A stretch of 64,000 nt of DNA from SAR324 cluster bacterium (lineage in GTDB: Bacteria; SAR324; NAC60-12), in assembly GCA_015231885.1 (NCBI GenBank), contig JADGAT010000005.1:40460-104459 (forward strand), given 5' to 3'. Positions 55,507 to 63,960 of this stretch are shown here, one piece after another; the first letter of the stretch is position 1; each line of letters opens with the position of its first letter. The translations under genes and the position numbers were made by a program. Under the pieces are notes generated by a model. The model had not been told where the DNA came from, did no database searches, and saw only the letters and a program-made list of their open reading frames with translations.

Positions 55507-57720
55507 ATGGCACAGGTGAACCGACGAAAATTTTTGAAAATTTCTTCAGCATTTTTGGCTTCTTCAGCAGCTGGCCTGGGATGGCCTCTAATCACAAAAA
55601 CTTCAAAAGCCCAAGGAATCGCTGAGCCAGACAGAATTGTTTCTACCACCTGCGAGATATGTTTTTGGCGTTGTGGAGTGGATGCTTATGTCCGTGATGA
55701 AAAAGTTTACAAACTGGCTGGACACAAGGATCACCCATTGAGTAATGGAAAATTGTGTCCTCGTGGAAATGGCGGCCAGGGGCTTCTTTACGATCCAAAT
55801 CGACTGAAACACCCTTTGATTCGGGAAACGGTCAATGGTAAGGAACAATTTCGCAAAGCAAGTTGGGATGAAGCAACCAGTTTGATAGCAGAGCGCTTTG
55901 GGAAAATAACGAAACAGTATGGGACAGAATCCGTGGTGATGTTTTCTCACGGGTTTGGCGCCTCGTTTTTTAAAACCCTGTTTTCGGCTTATGGGATTCA
56001 CACCTTTTCTGCCCCTTCTTATGCACAATGCCGGGGTCCAAGGAGCGAAGCTTTCAAATTAACATTTGGGCATGCCATTGGCAGCCCGGAAGGATTGGAT
56101 ATTGCCAATAGCAGATACTTGGTTTTGCTCGGATCACACCTTGGCGAAAACATGCACAACACTGCTGTTCAGGATTTTTCTTCAGCCATATCAAAAGGCT
56201 GCGAGGTCGTAGTAGTCGATCCTCGTTTTTCAGTTGCAGCCGGCAAGGCAAAACATTGGTTGCCCATCAAGCCGGGAACCGATTTAGCTCTGCTGCGAGG
56301 GTGGATCCATATATTGCTTAAAGAAAAAAGATACGATATCGAGTTTATTGAACAGAACGCCGTAGGGCTGGAAGAGCTATGGCAAGGAGTAAAGTACGCG
56401 ACTCCTGAGCAGACGTACGCCATTACAGGGATTCCGGTAGAGCAAATCGTACAGGTAGCCAGAGACCTGGGGCGTTATGGTTCCAGTGCCCTGGTTCATC
56501 CGGGCAGGCATGTGACCTGGTATGGAGACGATACTCAGAGAGAACGGGCTATTGCGATTCTCAATGCACTGATCGGTAATTACCGGATGCCTGGCGGAAT
56601 CATCAGGCAGGAAAAATTCACTCCCATCAAAGCTACTTTGAACCAGGAAAAGTTCAAGCCTTACAAAGCCGATTTTCCGGTAACCCAAAATGCGTCACAC
56701 ACCTTCCAGTCCAGGTACCCATTTGCCAGTCAAGTCCCAGCCAATGAAATAGTAGACCAGACTATTTCAGGAAGCCCCTATCCTGTCAAATCCTGGTTTG
56801 TCTATGGAACCAACCTGATACAGTCTTTAGGCAATCAGCCTGCTACTCTAAAAGCATTGCAACAGCTTGATTTTGTAGTAGCCGTGGATGTCCTGCCGGC
56901 TGAAATCACGGGGTATGCAGATGTGATTTTGCCTGAATGTACGTACCTGGAACGCTATGATGATCTCGACAACAGAACCTATCGCACTCCCTATGTTGCC
57001 ATTCGACAACCAGTGGTGGAACCGCTCTATGAGTCCAAGCCGGGTCATGAAATCGCAAGGCTGCTCTCCGAAAAAATGGGCATGCCTGACTTATTCAAAG
57101 ACGATATAGAGACTTACCTGAATAAGCAATTGAAGCAGATGGACAGTTCCCTGGACGAGTTAAAAAAAGTGGGAGTGCTGAAAGTCTCAGAAAAGAACTT
57201 GTACCGCCAGCCAGGGGAAGCCCTGCAGTTCAAAACCCCCTCAGGAAAAATAGAACTGGCCTCCAGTCGGCTGCGTGAAGCAGGATTTGATGCAGTCCCC
57301 CAATACCAGCCCCCTCCTGAAAACCCACCCGGGTATTTTCGGTTGCTGTATGGACGAGCCCCCATGCACACTTTTGGGCGCACGGCCAACAATCGGGTGC
57401 TGGGAGAATTGATGCCGGAAAATGAACTGTGGGTCAACCAAGTGGCAGGACGTGATATGAAACTCAAACATGGAGAATATGTGTACCTGGTCAACCAGGA
57501 TGGGGTCAAGAGTACAACCAAAATCAAGATTCGACTGACTGAGCGCATTCGTCCCGATGCTGTTTACATGGTTCATGGATTTGGACACACCGATGCCCGG
57601 CTCGAGTTTGCCTATCAGCGAGGTGTGAATTCCTCTGATATGATCACGCAGCTCAGTACGGACCCCATCATGGGGGCAACCGGCATGAACAATAATTTTG
57701 TCACTTTTACCAGAAGTTGA
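55507..57720 (+). CDS. Tat-exported molybdopterin oxidoreductase, PsrA/PhsA-like catalytic subunit
   Basis: 737 residues of the DMSO-reductase superfamily. The N-terminus carries a Tat signal (NRRKFLKIS). A 4Fe-4S cluster is bound by Cys49, Cys52, Cys56 and Cys84 (CEICFWRC...KLCPRG). Cys175 in SYAQCRGPR aligns with the Mo-ligand position of the PsrA/PhsA/SrdA group, as expected for polysulfide or thiosulfate reductases. The C-terminal molybdopterin-binding domain ([16 protein letters not shown]) is complete. It heads a plus-strand group with the ferredoxin and NrfD subunits. Arsenate or tetrathionate reductase is a less likely alternative. Confidence 0.9.
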   Translation: MAQVNRRKFLKISSAFLASSAAGLGWPLITKTSKAQGIAEPDRIVSTTCEICFWRCGVDAYVRDEKVYKLAGHKDHPLSNGKLCPRGNGGQGLLYDPNRLKHPLIRETVNGKEQFRKASWDEATSLIAERFGKITKQYGTESVVMFSHGFGASFFKTLFSAYGIHTFSAPSYAQCRGPRSEAFKLTFGHAIGSPEGLDIANSRYLVLLGSHLGENMHNTAVQDFSSAISKGCEVVVVDPRFSVAAGKAKHWLPIKPGTDLALLRGWIHILLKEKRYDIEFIEQNAVGLEELWQGVKYATPEQTYAITGIPVEQIVQVARDLGRYGSSALVHPGRHVTWYGDDTQRERAIAILNALIGNYRMPGGIIRQEKFTPIKATLNQEKFKPYKADFPVTQNASHTFQSRYPFASQVPANEIVDQTISGSPYPVKSWFVYGTNLIQSLGNQPATLKALQQLDFVVAVDVLPAEITGYADVILPECTYLERYDDLDNRTYRTPYVAIRQPVVEPLYESKPGHEIARLLSEKMGMPDLFKDDIETYLNKQLKQMDSSLDELKKVGVLKVSEKNLYRQPGEALQFKTPSGKIELASSRLREAGFDAVPQYQPPPENPPGYFRLLYGRAPMHTFGRTANNRVLGELMPENELWVNQVAGRDMKLKHGEYVYLVNQDGVKSTTKIKIRLTERIRPDAVYMVHGFGHTDARLEFAYQRGVNSSDMITQLSTDPIMGATGMNNNFVTFTRS

Positions 57721-57731
57721 AAAGAGGGGCT

Positions 57732-58277
57732 ATGTCAAGAAAAAGAAATTATGCCATGGTGATCGATACTCATGTCTGTGTGGGATGCTCAGCCTGTGTG
57801 TATGCCTGTAAGGCAGAAAATGAGGTCCCCGAAGGATTTTGCAGAGACTGGATAGAACAAAAAGTTGAAGGCCATTTTCCAAAGTTGACCATGGAAATCC
57901 GATCCAATCGCTGCCAACACTGTGAGGAGGCCCCCTGTGTGACTTACTGCCCAACAGGCTCGTCCCACTATGCAGGAGACGGGACGGTGCAAATTGACCG
58001 AAACTGGTGTACAGGCTGCAAAGCCTGTCTGGCAGCCTGTCCCTACGATGCCCGTTATGTTCACCCTGAAGGCTTTGTTGACAAATGCTCTTTTTGCCAG
58101 CACCGTTTGAAACAGGGATTACAGCCTGCCTGCGTGACCACGTGCCCAACCAGCGCATTGAAATTAGTCGATTTGAACAGCAATGATGGTTTGTACAGAC
58201 AGTTAATCGAAGGGCGCACAGTAACACAAGATAAGGTTCCGGCCGGAACACAACCCAAGTTGTTTTGGCTTCATTAA
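57732..58277 (+). CDS. Four-cluster ferredoxin subunit, PsrB/PhsB-like
   Basis: 181 residues from ATG 57732 (AGAGGGG upstream). Sixteen cysteines form four 4Fe-4S motifs: [35 protein letters not shown] and [20 protein letters not shown]. This is the electron-transfer subunit between the membrane and catalytic subunits. No Tat signal; it is expected to be co-exported with the catalytic subunit. Confidence 0.93.
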   Translation: MSRKRNYAMVIDTHVCVGCSACVYACKAENEVPEGFCRDWIEQKVEGHFPKLTMEIRSNRCQHCEEAPCVTYCPTGSSHYAGDGTVQIDRNWCTGCKACLAACPYDARYVHPEGFVDKCSFCQHRLKQGLQPACVTTCPTSALKLVDLNSNDGLYRQLIEGRTVTQDKVPAGTQPKLFWLH

Positions 58278-58290
58278 AAGGAGAACACCC

Positions 58291-59241
58291 ATGACTGAGC
58301 TTGTTACTAATAAAATCAATCCCAATGTGATACCCCACTTACACATTTGGGGATGGGATGTTGCCATTTATTTGTTTTTAGGGGGGATCGCAGGAGGATT
58401 GCTCATCATCAGCGCTGCGATGATATTACTGCAGAAGGGCGGTATTTTCAGTCCAGAGGAGCAGACCGCAGAATACAGCAGACAAATTCAAGTAGCATCT
58501 TTACTGGCTCCGGTTTTGCTGGGGGTGGGGATGTTCTTTTTGTTCTTGGATTTAGAATTCAAAATGCACGTCTGGCGTTTTTACACCAACTTCAATTTAA
58601 CATCTCCCATGTCCTGGGGAAGCTGGGCCTTGTTGATTTTTTTCCCATTTTCCGTGTTTCAGGCAATAGTCGTGTGTCAATTTTCCCAAATACCCCGGTT
58701 TTTATTTTTGGCAAGCTGGGAAAGCACACTGAAGCCTTATTTGAACAAAATTGCTGCTGTCAATGTGCATGTTGGTATGGGTATTGGGGTGTACACCGGA
58801 ATTCTTCTTTCCACTTACTATGCACGTCCCCTGTGGTCGAATACAGTGCTGGGTTTTGTTTTTCTGCTGTCAGGGCTTTCCTCAGCGGCTGCTCTGCTGC
58901 TGCTCATTGCTCCTTCCCGAGAAAAACAGCTTTATTCTAAAATCGACATGTACATCATTGCAGCAGAAGGATTTGCCACCACTCTGTTCATTCTAGGTGG
59001 AATCACAGGTACTGAAAACATGAAAAATGCGATGCTGTACTTGATTGCAGGCCCATATGCCCCCTGGTTCTGGATTTTGTTTGTGCTGGCCGGACTGATC
59101 ATTCCTCTCGTTTTAGAGACCCTTGAGGCCATTGGAAAAATTCGATTTTCTCCATTTGTGCCGCTGCTGGTACTGATAGGAAGTATTTCTCTCCGATTTA
59201 TTATTGTCTATGCAGGCCAGGAAATTCCGACATTTTCTTAA
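58291..59241 (+). CDS. NrfD/PsrC-like membrane subunit
   Basis: 316 residues, eight to nine membrane helices. The family elements are the opening HLHIWGWDVAIYLFLGGIAG, the LDLEFKMHVWRF segment and the conserved MSWGSWALL. It anchors the complex and exchanges electrons with the quinone pool. The start (ATG 58291) follows the ferredoxin gene after 13 bases with AAAAGGAG upstream. Confidence 0.93.
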   Translation: MTELVTNKINPNVIPHLHIWGWDVAIYLFLGGIAGGLLIISAAMILLQKGGIFSPEEQTAEYSRQIQVASLLAPVLLGVGMFFLFLDLEFKMHVWRFYTNFNLTSPMSWGSWALLIFFPFSVFQAIVVCQFSQIPRFLFLASWESTLKPYLNKIAAVNVHVGMGIGVYTGILLSTYYARPLWSNTVLGFVFLLSGLSSAAALLLLIAPSREKQLYSKIDMYIIAAEGFATTLFILGGITGTENMKNAMLYLIAGPYAPWFWILFVLAGLIIPLVLETLEAIGKIRFSPFVPLLVLIGSISLRFIIVYAGQEIPTFS

Positions 59242-59254
59242 CTATACTCCCCCC

Positions 59255-59307
59255 TAAGCCCTTTTTGAAAAGGCCGGCATTTCTTGCAGCTTTTTGAGGA
59301 GGGCTTA
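59255..59307 (+). other. Structured intergenic stem between psrC-like and yeeE-like genes
   Basis: TAAGCCCT (59255-59262) pairs with AGGGCTTA (59300-59307), and CCTTTT-tg-AAAAGG forms an inner hairpin. It may be a processing site or attenuator that sets different expression of upstream redox subunits and downstream sulfur-transport genes. No T-run terminator is evident. Confidence 0.35.
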
Positions 59308-59339
59308 AAAGACAGGTGACGGTGATTAAATAGGTAACT

Positions 59340-59867
59340 ATGGAAAATATAGAAATCAAGCAACAGCCTTATTGGCCTAATATTCTTGCTGGAATCGGAT
59401 TGGGGCTGGTCTTATTGCTGGCCTATTACGTAGCAGGGAGAGGTTTGGGAGGATCTGGAGCTTTAGCCAGAGCTTCAGCGGGATTAGCTCACTTGCTGGC
59501 CCCTGAGCACACAGAAGGATTGACCTATTACTCCCGATATTTTGAAAACGGAAAAGTTGATTTCAATGACTGGCTTGTCTTTCAGCTGTTTGGTGTCTTT
59601 CTAGGAGGGTTATTTGGTGCCGTTACCGCAGGCCGATTTGGAAAAGCCGTAGACAAAGGAAAACGGATTACCAATGGACAGCGCTTCTTCTTTGCCACCA
59701 TTGGAGGTATACTCATGGGTTGGGGCGCACGCCTGGCAAAAGGCTGTACCAGCGGACAGGCATTGAGCGGCGGCGCAACACTGGCTGTCGGAAGCTGGGC
59801 ATTTATGCTGGCTTTATTTGCTGGCGGGTTCATTACTGCATTTTTTGTCAGGAGATTATGGATATGA
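59340..59867 (+). CDS. Half-size YeeE/YedE (TsuA-like) sulfur-transport protein, unit 1
   Basis: 175 residues, about four membrane helices. The YeeE motif KGCTSGQALSGGATLAVGSW with its conserved Cys near residue 135 is present. In the TsuA family these cysteines guide thiosulfate across the inner membrane. An extended soluble loop (EHTEGLTYYSRYFENGKVDF) is included. It overlaps the next yeeE-like gene by four bases (ATGA); the two halves probably form one channel. Confidence 0.9.
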   Translation: MENIEIKQQPYWPNILAGIGLGLVLLLAYYVAGRGLGGSGALARASAGLAHLLAPEHTEGLTYYSRYFENGKVDFNDWLVFQLFGVFLGGLFGAVTAGRFGKAVDKGKRITNGQRFFFATIGGILMGWGARLAKGCTSGQALSGGATLAVGSWAFMLALFAGGFITAFFVRRLWI

Positions 59868-60448
59868 ATACAGCTCCCCTTGCAAAATTAGGAATGATTT
59901 CAGCTGATGTCAATCTGGTTCTGGCCGGATTGATTGGATTCGGCTTTGGCTTCATGCTCGAAAGAGCAGGTTTTGGCTCTGCAATTCGTTTGACGGGACA
60001 ATGGTATGGTAAGGACTGGAGCGTGTTTCGTGTGATGTTTACGGCAATTGTGACCGCAATGTTTGGGATCATTGCCCTCGACAGCATGAATTTGATGGCT
60101 ACCGAGCAGCTGTATATCAACAAAACCTTTCTTTATCCTCAAATTATTGGAGGTTTACTGATGGGAGGCGGCTTTGCCATTGGAGGGTACTGTCCGGGAA
60201 CGTCGTTTGTCGGATTGGCAACAGGCAAGCTGGATGCCATCTTCTATATTTCAGGTTTGATGTTTGGTGCCTTTTTATTTGCAGAAGGCTGGCCCCTTCT
60301 GGAACAATTTTCAACTGCCGGGGCAATGGGGACCATTACCCTTCCTGAGCTATTTGGCTGGAGTCCTTGGCTGGTTGGAGCAGTTGTGTTGTTGATTGCG
60401 GTAGTTGGTACATTGGGTGCTAATTATCTAGAAAAGAAATTGGCTTAA
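59864..60448 (+). CDS. Half-size YeeE/YedE (TsuA-like) sulfur-transport protein, unit 2
   Basis: 194 residues from ATG 59864, chosen because it overlaps the preceding stop as ATGA and has AGGAG upstream. It opens with MLERAGFGSAIRLTGQWYGK and contains IGGYCPGTSFVGLATGKLDA with the second conserved Cys near residue 110. Together with unit 1 it makes up the two pseudo-symmetric halves that are fused in TsuA. Predicted to move thiosulfate or a related sulfur species. Confidence 0.9.
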   Translation: MNTAPLAKLGMISADVNLVLAGLIGFGFGFMLERAGFGSAIRLTGQWYGKDWSVFRVMFTAIVTAMFGIIALDSMNLMATEQLYINKTFLYPQIIGGLLMGGGFAIGGYCPGTSFVGLATGKLDAIFYISGLMFGAFLFAEGWPLLEQFSTAGAMGTITLPELFGWSPWLVGAVVLLIAVVGTLGANYLEKKLA

Positions 60449-60469
60449 TTCATAAATTCAGGAGGTTCT

Positions 60470-61774
60470 ATGAAGCCGTTTATCAAAATGTTTGCATTGC
60501 TTCTGTTGCTGCCTGTCATGCTGGCAGGCCTTGCAACAGCAGCTCAGCTCAAAGGAAAAATCCAAAATATTTCCAATAAAGCAAAGACCATCCAGGTGGT
60601 CAATCCGAAGAATAAAAAAGTAACGGTGATTCGATTTGGGAAAAAGACACAGTTTGTCAATGCCAAATCGATGAAAGAGTTCATTGTCAATGATGTCATT
60701 GTGGCAGATTATGAACCAGGGCAACCAGCCACTAAAATCAAGCGAGTACTGGTAGAAGTGCCTGCCGACCAGCTCATTTCCACCAAAGAAGTCGCAGCCC
60801 TGGCTCCTGATTCTTATGTACTGGTCGATGCCCGTCCTGCCGCAAGATACAACGAAGGACACATGCCCAGCGCCATCTCGATTCCTGCTGATAAGTTTTC
60901 TGAAAAGATGGATCTTTTACCCAAGGACAAAGACAAAAAACTTGTTTTTTATTGTGGAGGGCCTACCTGAGGCCTCAGCACTAAAGCTGCCAGGTTGGCA
61001 GCAAAAGCAGGATACAAGAACATAAAAATCTACACGGCAGGGATACCTGCATGGAAAAAAGCAAAGCAGCTGGTTGTCGTTAAAAATTCATGGCTGGCAA
61101 AAAACCTGGATATCCATCATGTCATTGTGGATGTACGACCAACTCAACAAAGTCGACCTTCTGGAATAAAAACATCCCTTTCTTTTGAAACCGCCCAGCT
61201 TGAAACCATGAGTCAGCAATTCAAGCAGAAGAAGGTGAAATCCAGCCATAAGAATCTGCCTAACTTGGTTGACAAAAAAGCTCCCATCATCCTGTACAGC
61301 GAAAAAACCGACAGTGCTGATGTCGTAAAAGCCTATCAGACGCTGCGCAGCTGGAAGTATAAAAACGTTACCATTTTAGATGGCGGTTTCAAAGAGTGGA
61401 CTCACAAACAGCTGCCCGTTCAAAATAATGTACGGCTGACCAAAATAAACTTTGTTAAGAAACTGGTCAAGGGAGCCATCTCACCTGAGAATTTTAAACA
61501 GTTCCATGACTCAAATGAGGGTCTTGTCCTGGATGTCCGCACCAAAAAAGAAGCGAAAGCAGGAAAGCTCAATGGATCCATGAATGTTCCGCTGGATACG
61601 CTGGAAGCTAATTTAGCAAGCGTCCCCAAAAATAAAGAGGTGGCCATCCACTGTGTATCCGGAACACGTGCTAATATTGCCTATAATCTTTTGAAAAGCA
61701 AAGGCTACCAAAAAGTGCGTTTCCTGAATAATAATATTACCATCGATAAAGACGGTGATTATAAAATCGATTGA
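60470..61774 (+). CDS. Exported triple-rhodanese selenoprotein (Sec167 at an in-frame UGA)
   Basis: 434 residues if the UGA at 60968-60970 is read as Sec. A signal peptide (KMFALLLLLPVMLAGLATA) is followed by a small OB-like region, rhodanese 1 (YVLVDARPAARYNEGHMPSA), rhodanese 2 without a catalytic Cys, and rhodanese 3 with Cys395 in IHCVSGTRA. In domain 1 the active loop is C162-GGPT-U167-GLSTKAA, where relatives carry Cys at the UGA position. Reading frame is continuous on both sides and a SECIS-like stem-loop follows. Likely a periplasmic sulfur-transfer protein. AGGAGG precedes the ATG. Confidence 0.88.
60968..61002 (+). promoter_or_regulatory. Bacterial SECIS-like element for the rhodanese UGA
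   Basis: After the UGA (60968-60970), GCTGCC (60986-60991) pairs perfectly with GGCAGC (60997-61002) around the loop AGGTT. The loop lies about 21 bases after the UGA and carries the GG-U type sequence seen in the fdhF SECIS loop. The stem is within coding sequence, as usual for bacterial SECIS. Confidence 0.75.
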
Positions 61775-61803
61775 ATCATTTAATTTGTGAGATTGAGGTA
61801 AAG

Positions 61804-62451
61804 ATGACGACAATAGATCAAAAGTGGGTGCTTCCTCTTTTTATAGCAGGCTTTCTGGTTTTGATTGGACTGACCAACCTTCCAGCCTCATCCTACTGGT
61901 ATGATTCAGTAGAAGATTATCAGATCAACAAGATGGAGGTAACTGAACTGGCAGACTGGATCATCCAGGGAAGTAATCGCTTTGTGCCTGTTTTGCTGCA
62001 GGAAAAAGACGATCAAACGCTCCTTGATAATATTCCCGGGGTGATTCAATTGCACATTGATAGCAGCCTGGAACAGAAAATAAAGGAAATCCCCAGCTAT
62101 AAAACATGGGTTATTATTACAAAGGACGGCACCTTGTCCAATCCGGTGGCTGCTGTTTTAACAAAAGACTGGCAACGTCGAGTGGTTCTGTTAAAAGGAG
62201 GAGCTAAGGAATGGAATACTAAAATTACAGCAAAAACCATCGACGGTATCCTTCTTTCTCCTGAAGAACAAACGGCGTTGAATAACGTGCGGTCTTTTTT
62301 CCAGGGAAGCAGTGAACCTGTCCTCACAGAATCTGAAGAGCAGGATTTACTGTGCTGTAATGAACCGAGCCAGGAACGATATGTTGCTCCTGCGGTGGCA
62401 GAACCTCCTCTGTTAGAAGAGGAAGAAGAGGAAGAAGAGGAAGGCTGTTGA
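61804..62451 (+). CDS. Membrane-anchored rhodanese-like protein with acidic, Cys-ended tail
   Basis: 215 residues from ATG 61804 (AGGTAAAG upstream). One N-terminal membrane helix (VLPLFIAGFLVLIGLTNLP) anchors a rhodanese-like domain (LLQEKDDQTLLDNIPGVIQ, VVLLKGGAKEWN) lacking a catalytic Cys. The C-terminus has an adjacent Cys pair (DLLCCNEPS) and ends in a run of nine Glu followed by Gly-Cys. The stop is UGA, followed by AAA-UAA, so a C-terminal Cys-Sec-Lys is conceivable. Likely a docking or sulfur-relay partner of the triple rhodanese. Confidence 0.75.
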   Translation: MTTIDQKWVLPLFIAGFLVLIGLTNLPASSYWYDSVEDYQINKMEVTELADWIIQGSNRFVPVLLQEKDDQTLLDNIPGVIQLHIDSSLEQKIKEIPSYKTWVIITKDGTLSNPVAAVLTKDWQRRVVLLKGGAKEWNTKITAKTIDGILLSPEEQTALNNVRSFFQGSSEPVLTESEEQDLLCCNEPSQERYVAPAVAEPPLLEEEEEEEEEGC

Positions 62452-62511
62452 AAATAAATGTGTGTTCGGTGGGGTGGTAACTTGCTGAGCACCCCCTACT
62501 GAAGGATGTTT

Positions 62512-62982
62512 ATGAAAAAATTGTTTATTCTCAGTTTATTTGTTTTTTTTATTAGCAGCATTCCAGCATTTGGCAATTCCCTTGCGGCTCCTCATTTTGA
62601 ATTAATGGATCTGGAAGGGAAAACTGTCAAGAGCCAGGATTTTATAGGAAAACAGCCGGTCTTGCTGATATTTTGGGCAACCTGGTGACCTTCCTGTCGG
62701 CGGGAGTTTCCCGTCTTAAAAAAACTGCATCAGGATTATGCAGCCAAGGGCTTGAAAATTGTAGCCATCAATGTGGCCATCAGTGATCCAGTCCAACGGG
62801 TGAAAAAATTCATAGAATCCCAAAATACCCCTGTAACGGTAGTTGTTGACTCCAAACGCACCGTTTCAAAAGACTACCGCATGAGTGGTACCCCCTATGT
62901 TGTTTTGATTGACGCGACAGGAAACATCGTAGAAACTGGCAGAAGTGCCCCAGTTGATGCTGTCAAAGCTCTGATGTTTTGA
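62512..62982 (+). CDS. Exported TlpA/ResA-like thioredoxin selenoprotein (Sec59 in UPSC)
   Basis: 156 residues from ATG 62512 (AAGGA upstream). A signal peptide (LFILSLFVFFISSIPAFG) precedes the thioredoxin fold: APHFELMDLEGKTVKSQDF, LLIFWATW-U-PSCRREFPVL, IVAINVAISDPVQ and YRMSGTPYVVLIDATG with the cis-Pro. The canonical WCxxC is W-U-P-S-C, because UGA (62686-62688) replaces the first Cys codon, giving Sec59 and Cys62. The frame is intact on both sides. Predicted periplasmic thiol/selenol oxidoreductase reducing partners of the island. Confidence 0.88.
62686..62715 (+). promoter_or_regulatory. Bacterial SECIS-like element for the thioredoxin UGA
   Basis: GGCGGGA (62699-62705) pairs with TCCCGTC (62709-62715), seven pairs including one G-U, around the loop GTT. 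The loop starts 18 bases after the UGA, within the usual bacterial range, and contains the expected G. It overlaps the codons for RREFPVL. Confidence 0.65.
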
Positions 62983-62989
62983 TGCTCCA

Positions 62990-63022
62990 ATTCTCCAGTG
63001 TCTGAAACAGATACTGGAGAAT
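62990..63022. terminator. Strong hairpin after the thioredoxin gene
   Basis: ATTCTCCAGTGTCTG and CAGATACTGGAGAAT pair over 15 bp with one wobble/mismatch and a 3-base loop, starting 8 bases after the last gene of the sulfur island. No T-run follows, so it may be a Rho-assisted terminator or transcript stabiliser. Confidence 0.6.
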
Positions 63023-63057
63023 CTAAACTAGCACCACTGATTAATATCATATCTACA

Positions 63058-63201
63058 TCAAACTTTGATGGTACTGCTGACTCTATAATGATCAAAACGT
63101 AAAATGAAATCCAGTAGGACCAAGACAAAGTAATAATGAGTATCTTTGTGGGAAAACAGTGGACGAAATCCTTTCAATATCGTATCAATTGCTTTGTACA
63201 T
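63058..63201 (-). pseudogene. Transposase N-terminal remnant
   Basis: 47 codons from ATG 63201 with a near-perfect AAAGGAGG upstream: MYKAIDTILKGFRPLFSHKD, then FVLVLLDFILRFDHYRVSST. This resembles the N-terminus of IS4-like transposases (FxxxxxxxIxRxDxxGVTSxI). The rest is missing, so it is truncated and probably inactive. Confidence 0.45.
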
Positions 63202-63250
63202 AATACCTCCTTTGTTTGTGAAGTGAATAGTTGATGCTATTCTTTGGGTA

Positions 63251-63352
63251 TCATGTACTTTCCATTTTTGGGTGAAATCTTGTCATTTGATGAGGCCTTA
63301 TTTCTTGACTTTCACAAGCAAAACATTGAATCTTAGCGTTGGTGAGTTGCAT
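63251..63352 (-). other. Tiny open reading frame with strong ribosome-binding site
   Basis: 33 codons from ATG 63352, preceded by TAAGGAGG: MQLTNAKIQCFACESQEI, ending in FHPKMEST. A CxxC pair (CFAC) hints at a half zinc-ribbon. It lies upstream of the transposase stub on the same strand and may be part of the same decayed element. The remaining bases between 63023 and 63504 hold no recognised feature. Confidence 0.3.
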
Positions 63353-63504
63353 GTTTCCTCCTTAAATTTTTTGGTTATATTTCGCTAAGGAAGTATCTGT
63401 CACTGACCTTAAGCACTCAAGGAAGTTCAACCAATTAAGTTAAACGAAACCTGTTGCGTCGGTTGAATTTGAATTAAACCAGGCAGCGTGTAGAAAAGGG
63501 ATGT

Positions 63505-63936
63505 ATGATCACTCAAGTGGAACATGACGGAAAATTAATTGCTATTATCATTAAAAATTCCTATGCAGAAGAAGGAATTTCCTTTTTTACTCCAGACGAA
63601 TTTTCCCAACAGCTGGCATACATGCGCCATTCTCCCGGAAAAACTATCCTTCCCCACTTTCACAATCCTGTACCCCGTGAAGTCATTTATACACAAGAAA
63701 TATTGTTCATGAAAAAAGGAAGTTTGCGTGTCGATTTTTATGATGATGAACAAAATTACCTAGAAAGCCGCATACTGGAAGCTGGCGATGTGATTCTTTT
63801 GGCAAGTGGCGGGCATGGGTTTGAAGTATTGGAAGAAATCGAGATGGTTGAAGTCAAGCAGGGACCTTATGTGGGGGCATCGGAAAAAACAAGATTTTCT
63901 GGCATTACCGAAGATCAAGTGAAGATAAAAACATAG
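63505..63936 (+). CDS. Cupin-like conserved protein of the surface-polysaccharide type
   Basis: 143 residues. Two cupin motifs are readable: ILPHFHNPVPREVIYTQEIL with FMKKGSLRVDFYDD, and LEAGDVILLASGGHGFEVLE followed by EMVEVKQGPYVG. This conserved family is often found in capsule and O-antigen gene sets, with unknown activity. AAGGGATGT precedes the ATG. No sugar-biosynthesis genes are visible before the window ends. Confidence 0.8.
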   Translation: MITQVEHDGKLIAIIIKNSYAEEGISFFTPDEFSQQLAYMRHSPGKTILPHFHNPVPREVIYTQEILFMKKGSLRVDFYDDEQNYLESRILEAGDVILLASGGHGFEVLEEIEMVEVKQGPYVGASEKTRFSGITEDQVKIKT

Positions 63937-63960
63937 GATATCACGACGATCTTGTGTTTT

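Noticed and set aside
57730..58338. 202-codon open frame on the minus strand opposite the ferredoxin gene
   Set aside because: It is antisense to a complete four-cluster ferredoxin and owes its length to the codon bias of Cys/Pro-rich sequence; no homology seen.
58347..58940. 197-codon open frame inside the NrfD-like gene
   Set aside because: It lies in another frame of the same strand within a clear NrfD/PsrC protein, has unnatural composition and no family; it is a shadow.
60470..61774. Reading the rhodanese gene as two separate ORFs or as a pseudogene with a nonsense mutation
   Set aside because: The UGA is at the reactive-site position, the frame is unchanged on both sides, domains 2 and 3 are intact, no ribosome-binding site supports an internal start near 60995, and a second gene in the same operon shows the same pattern at its redox-active position.
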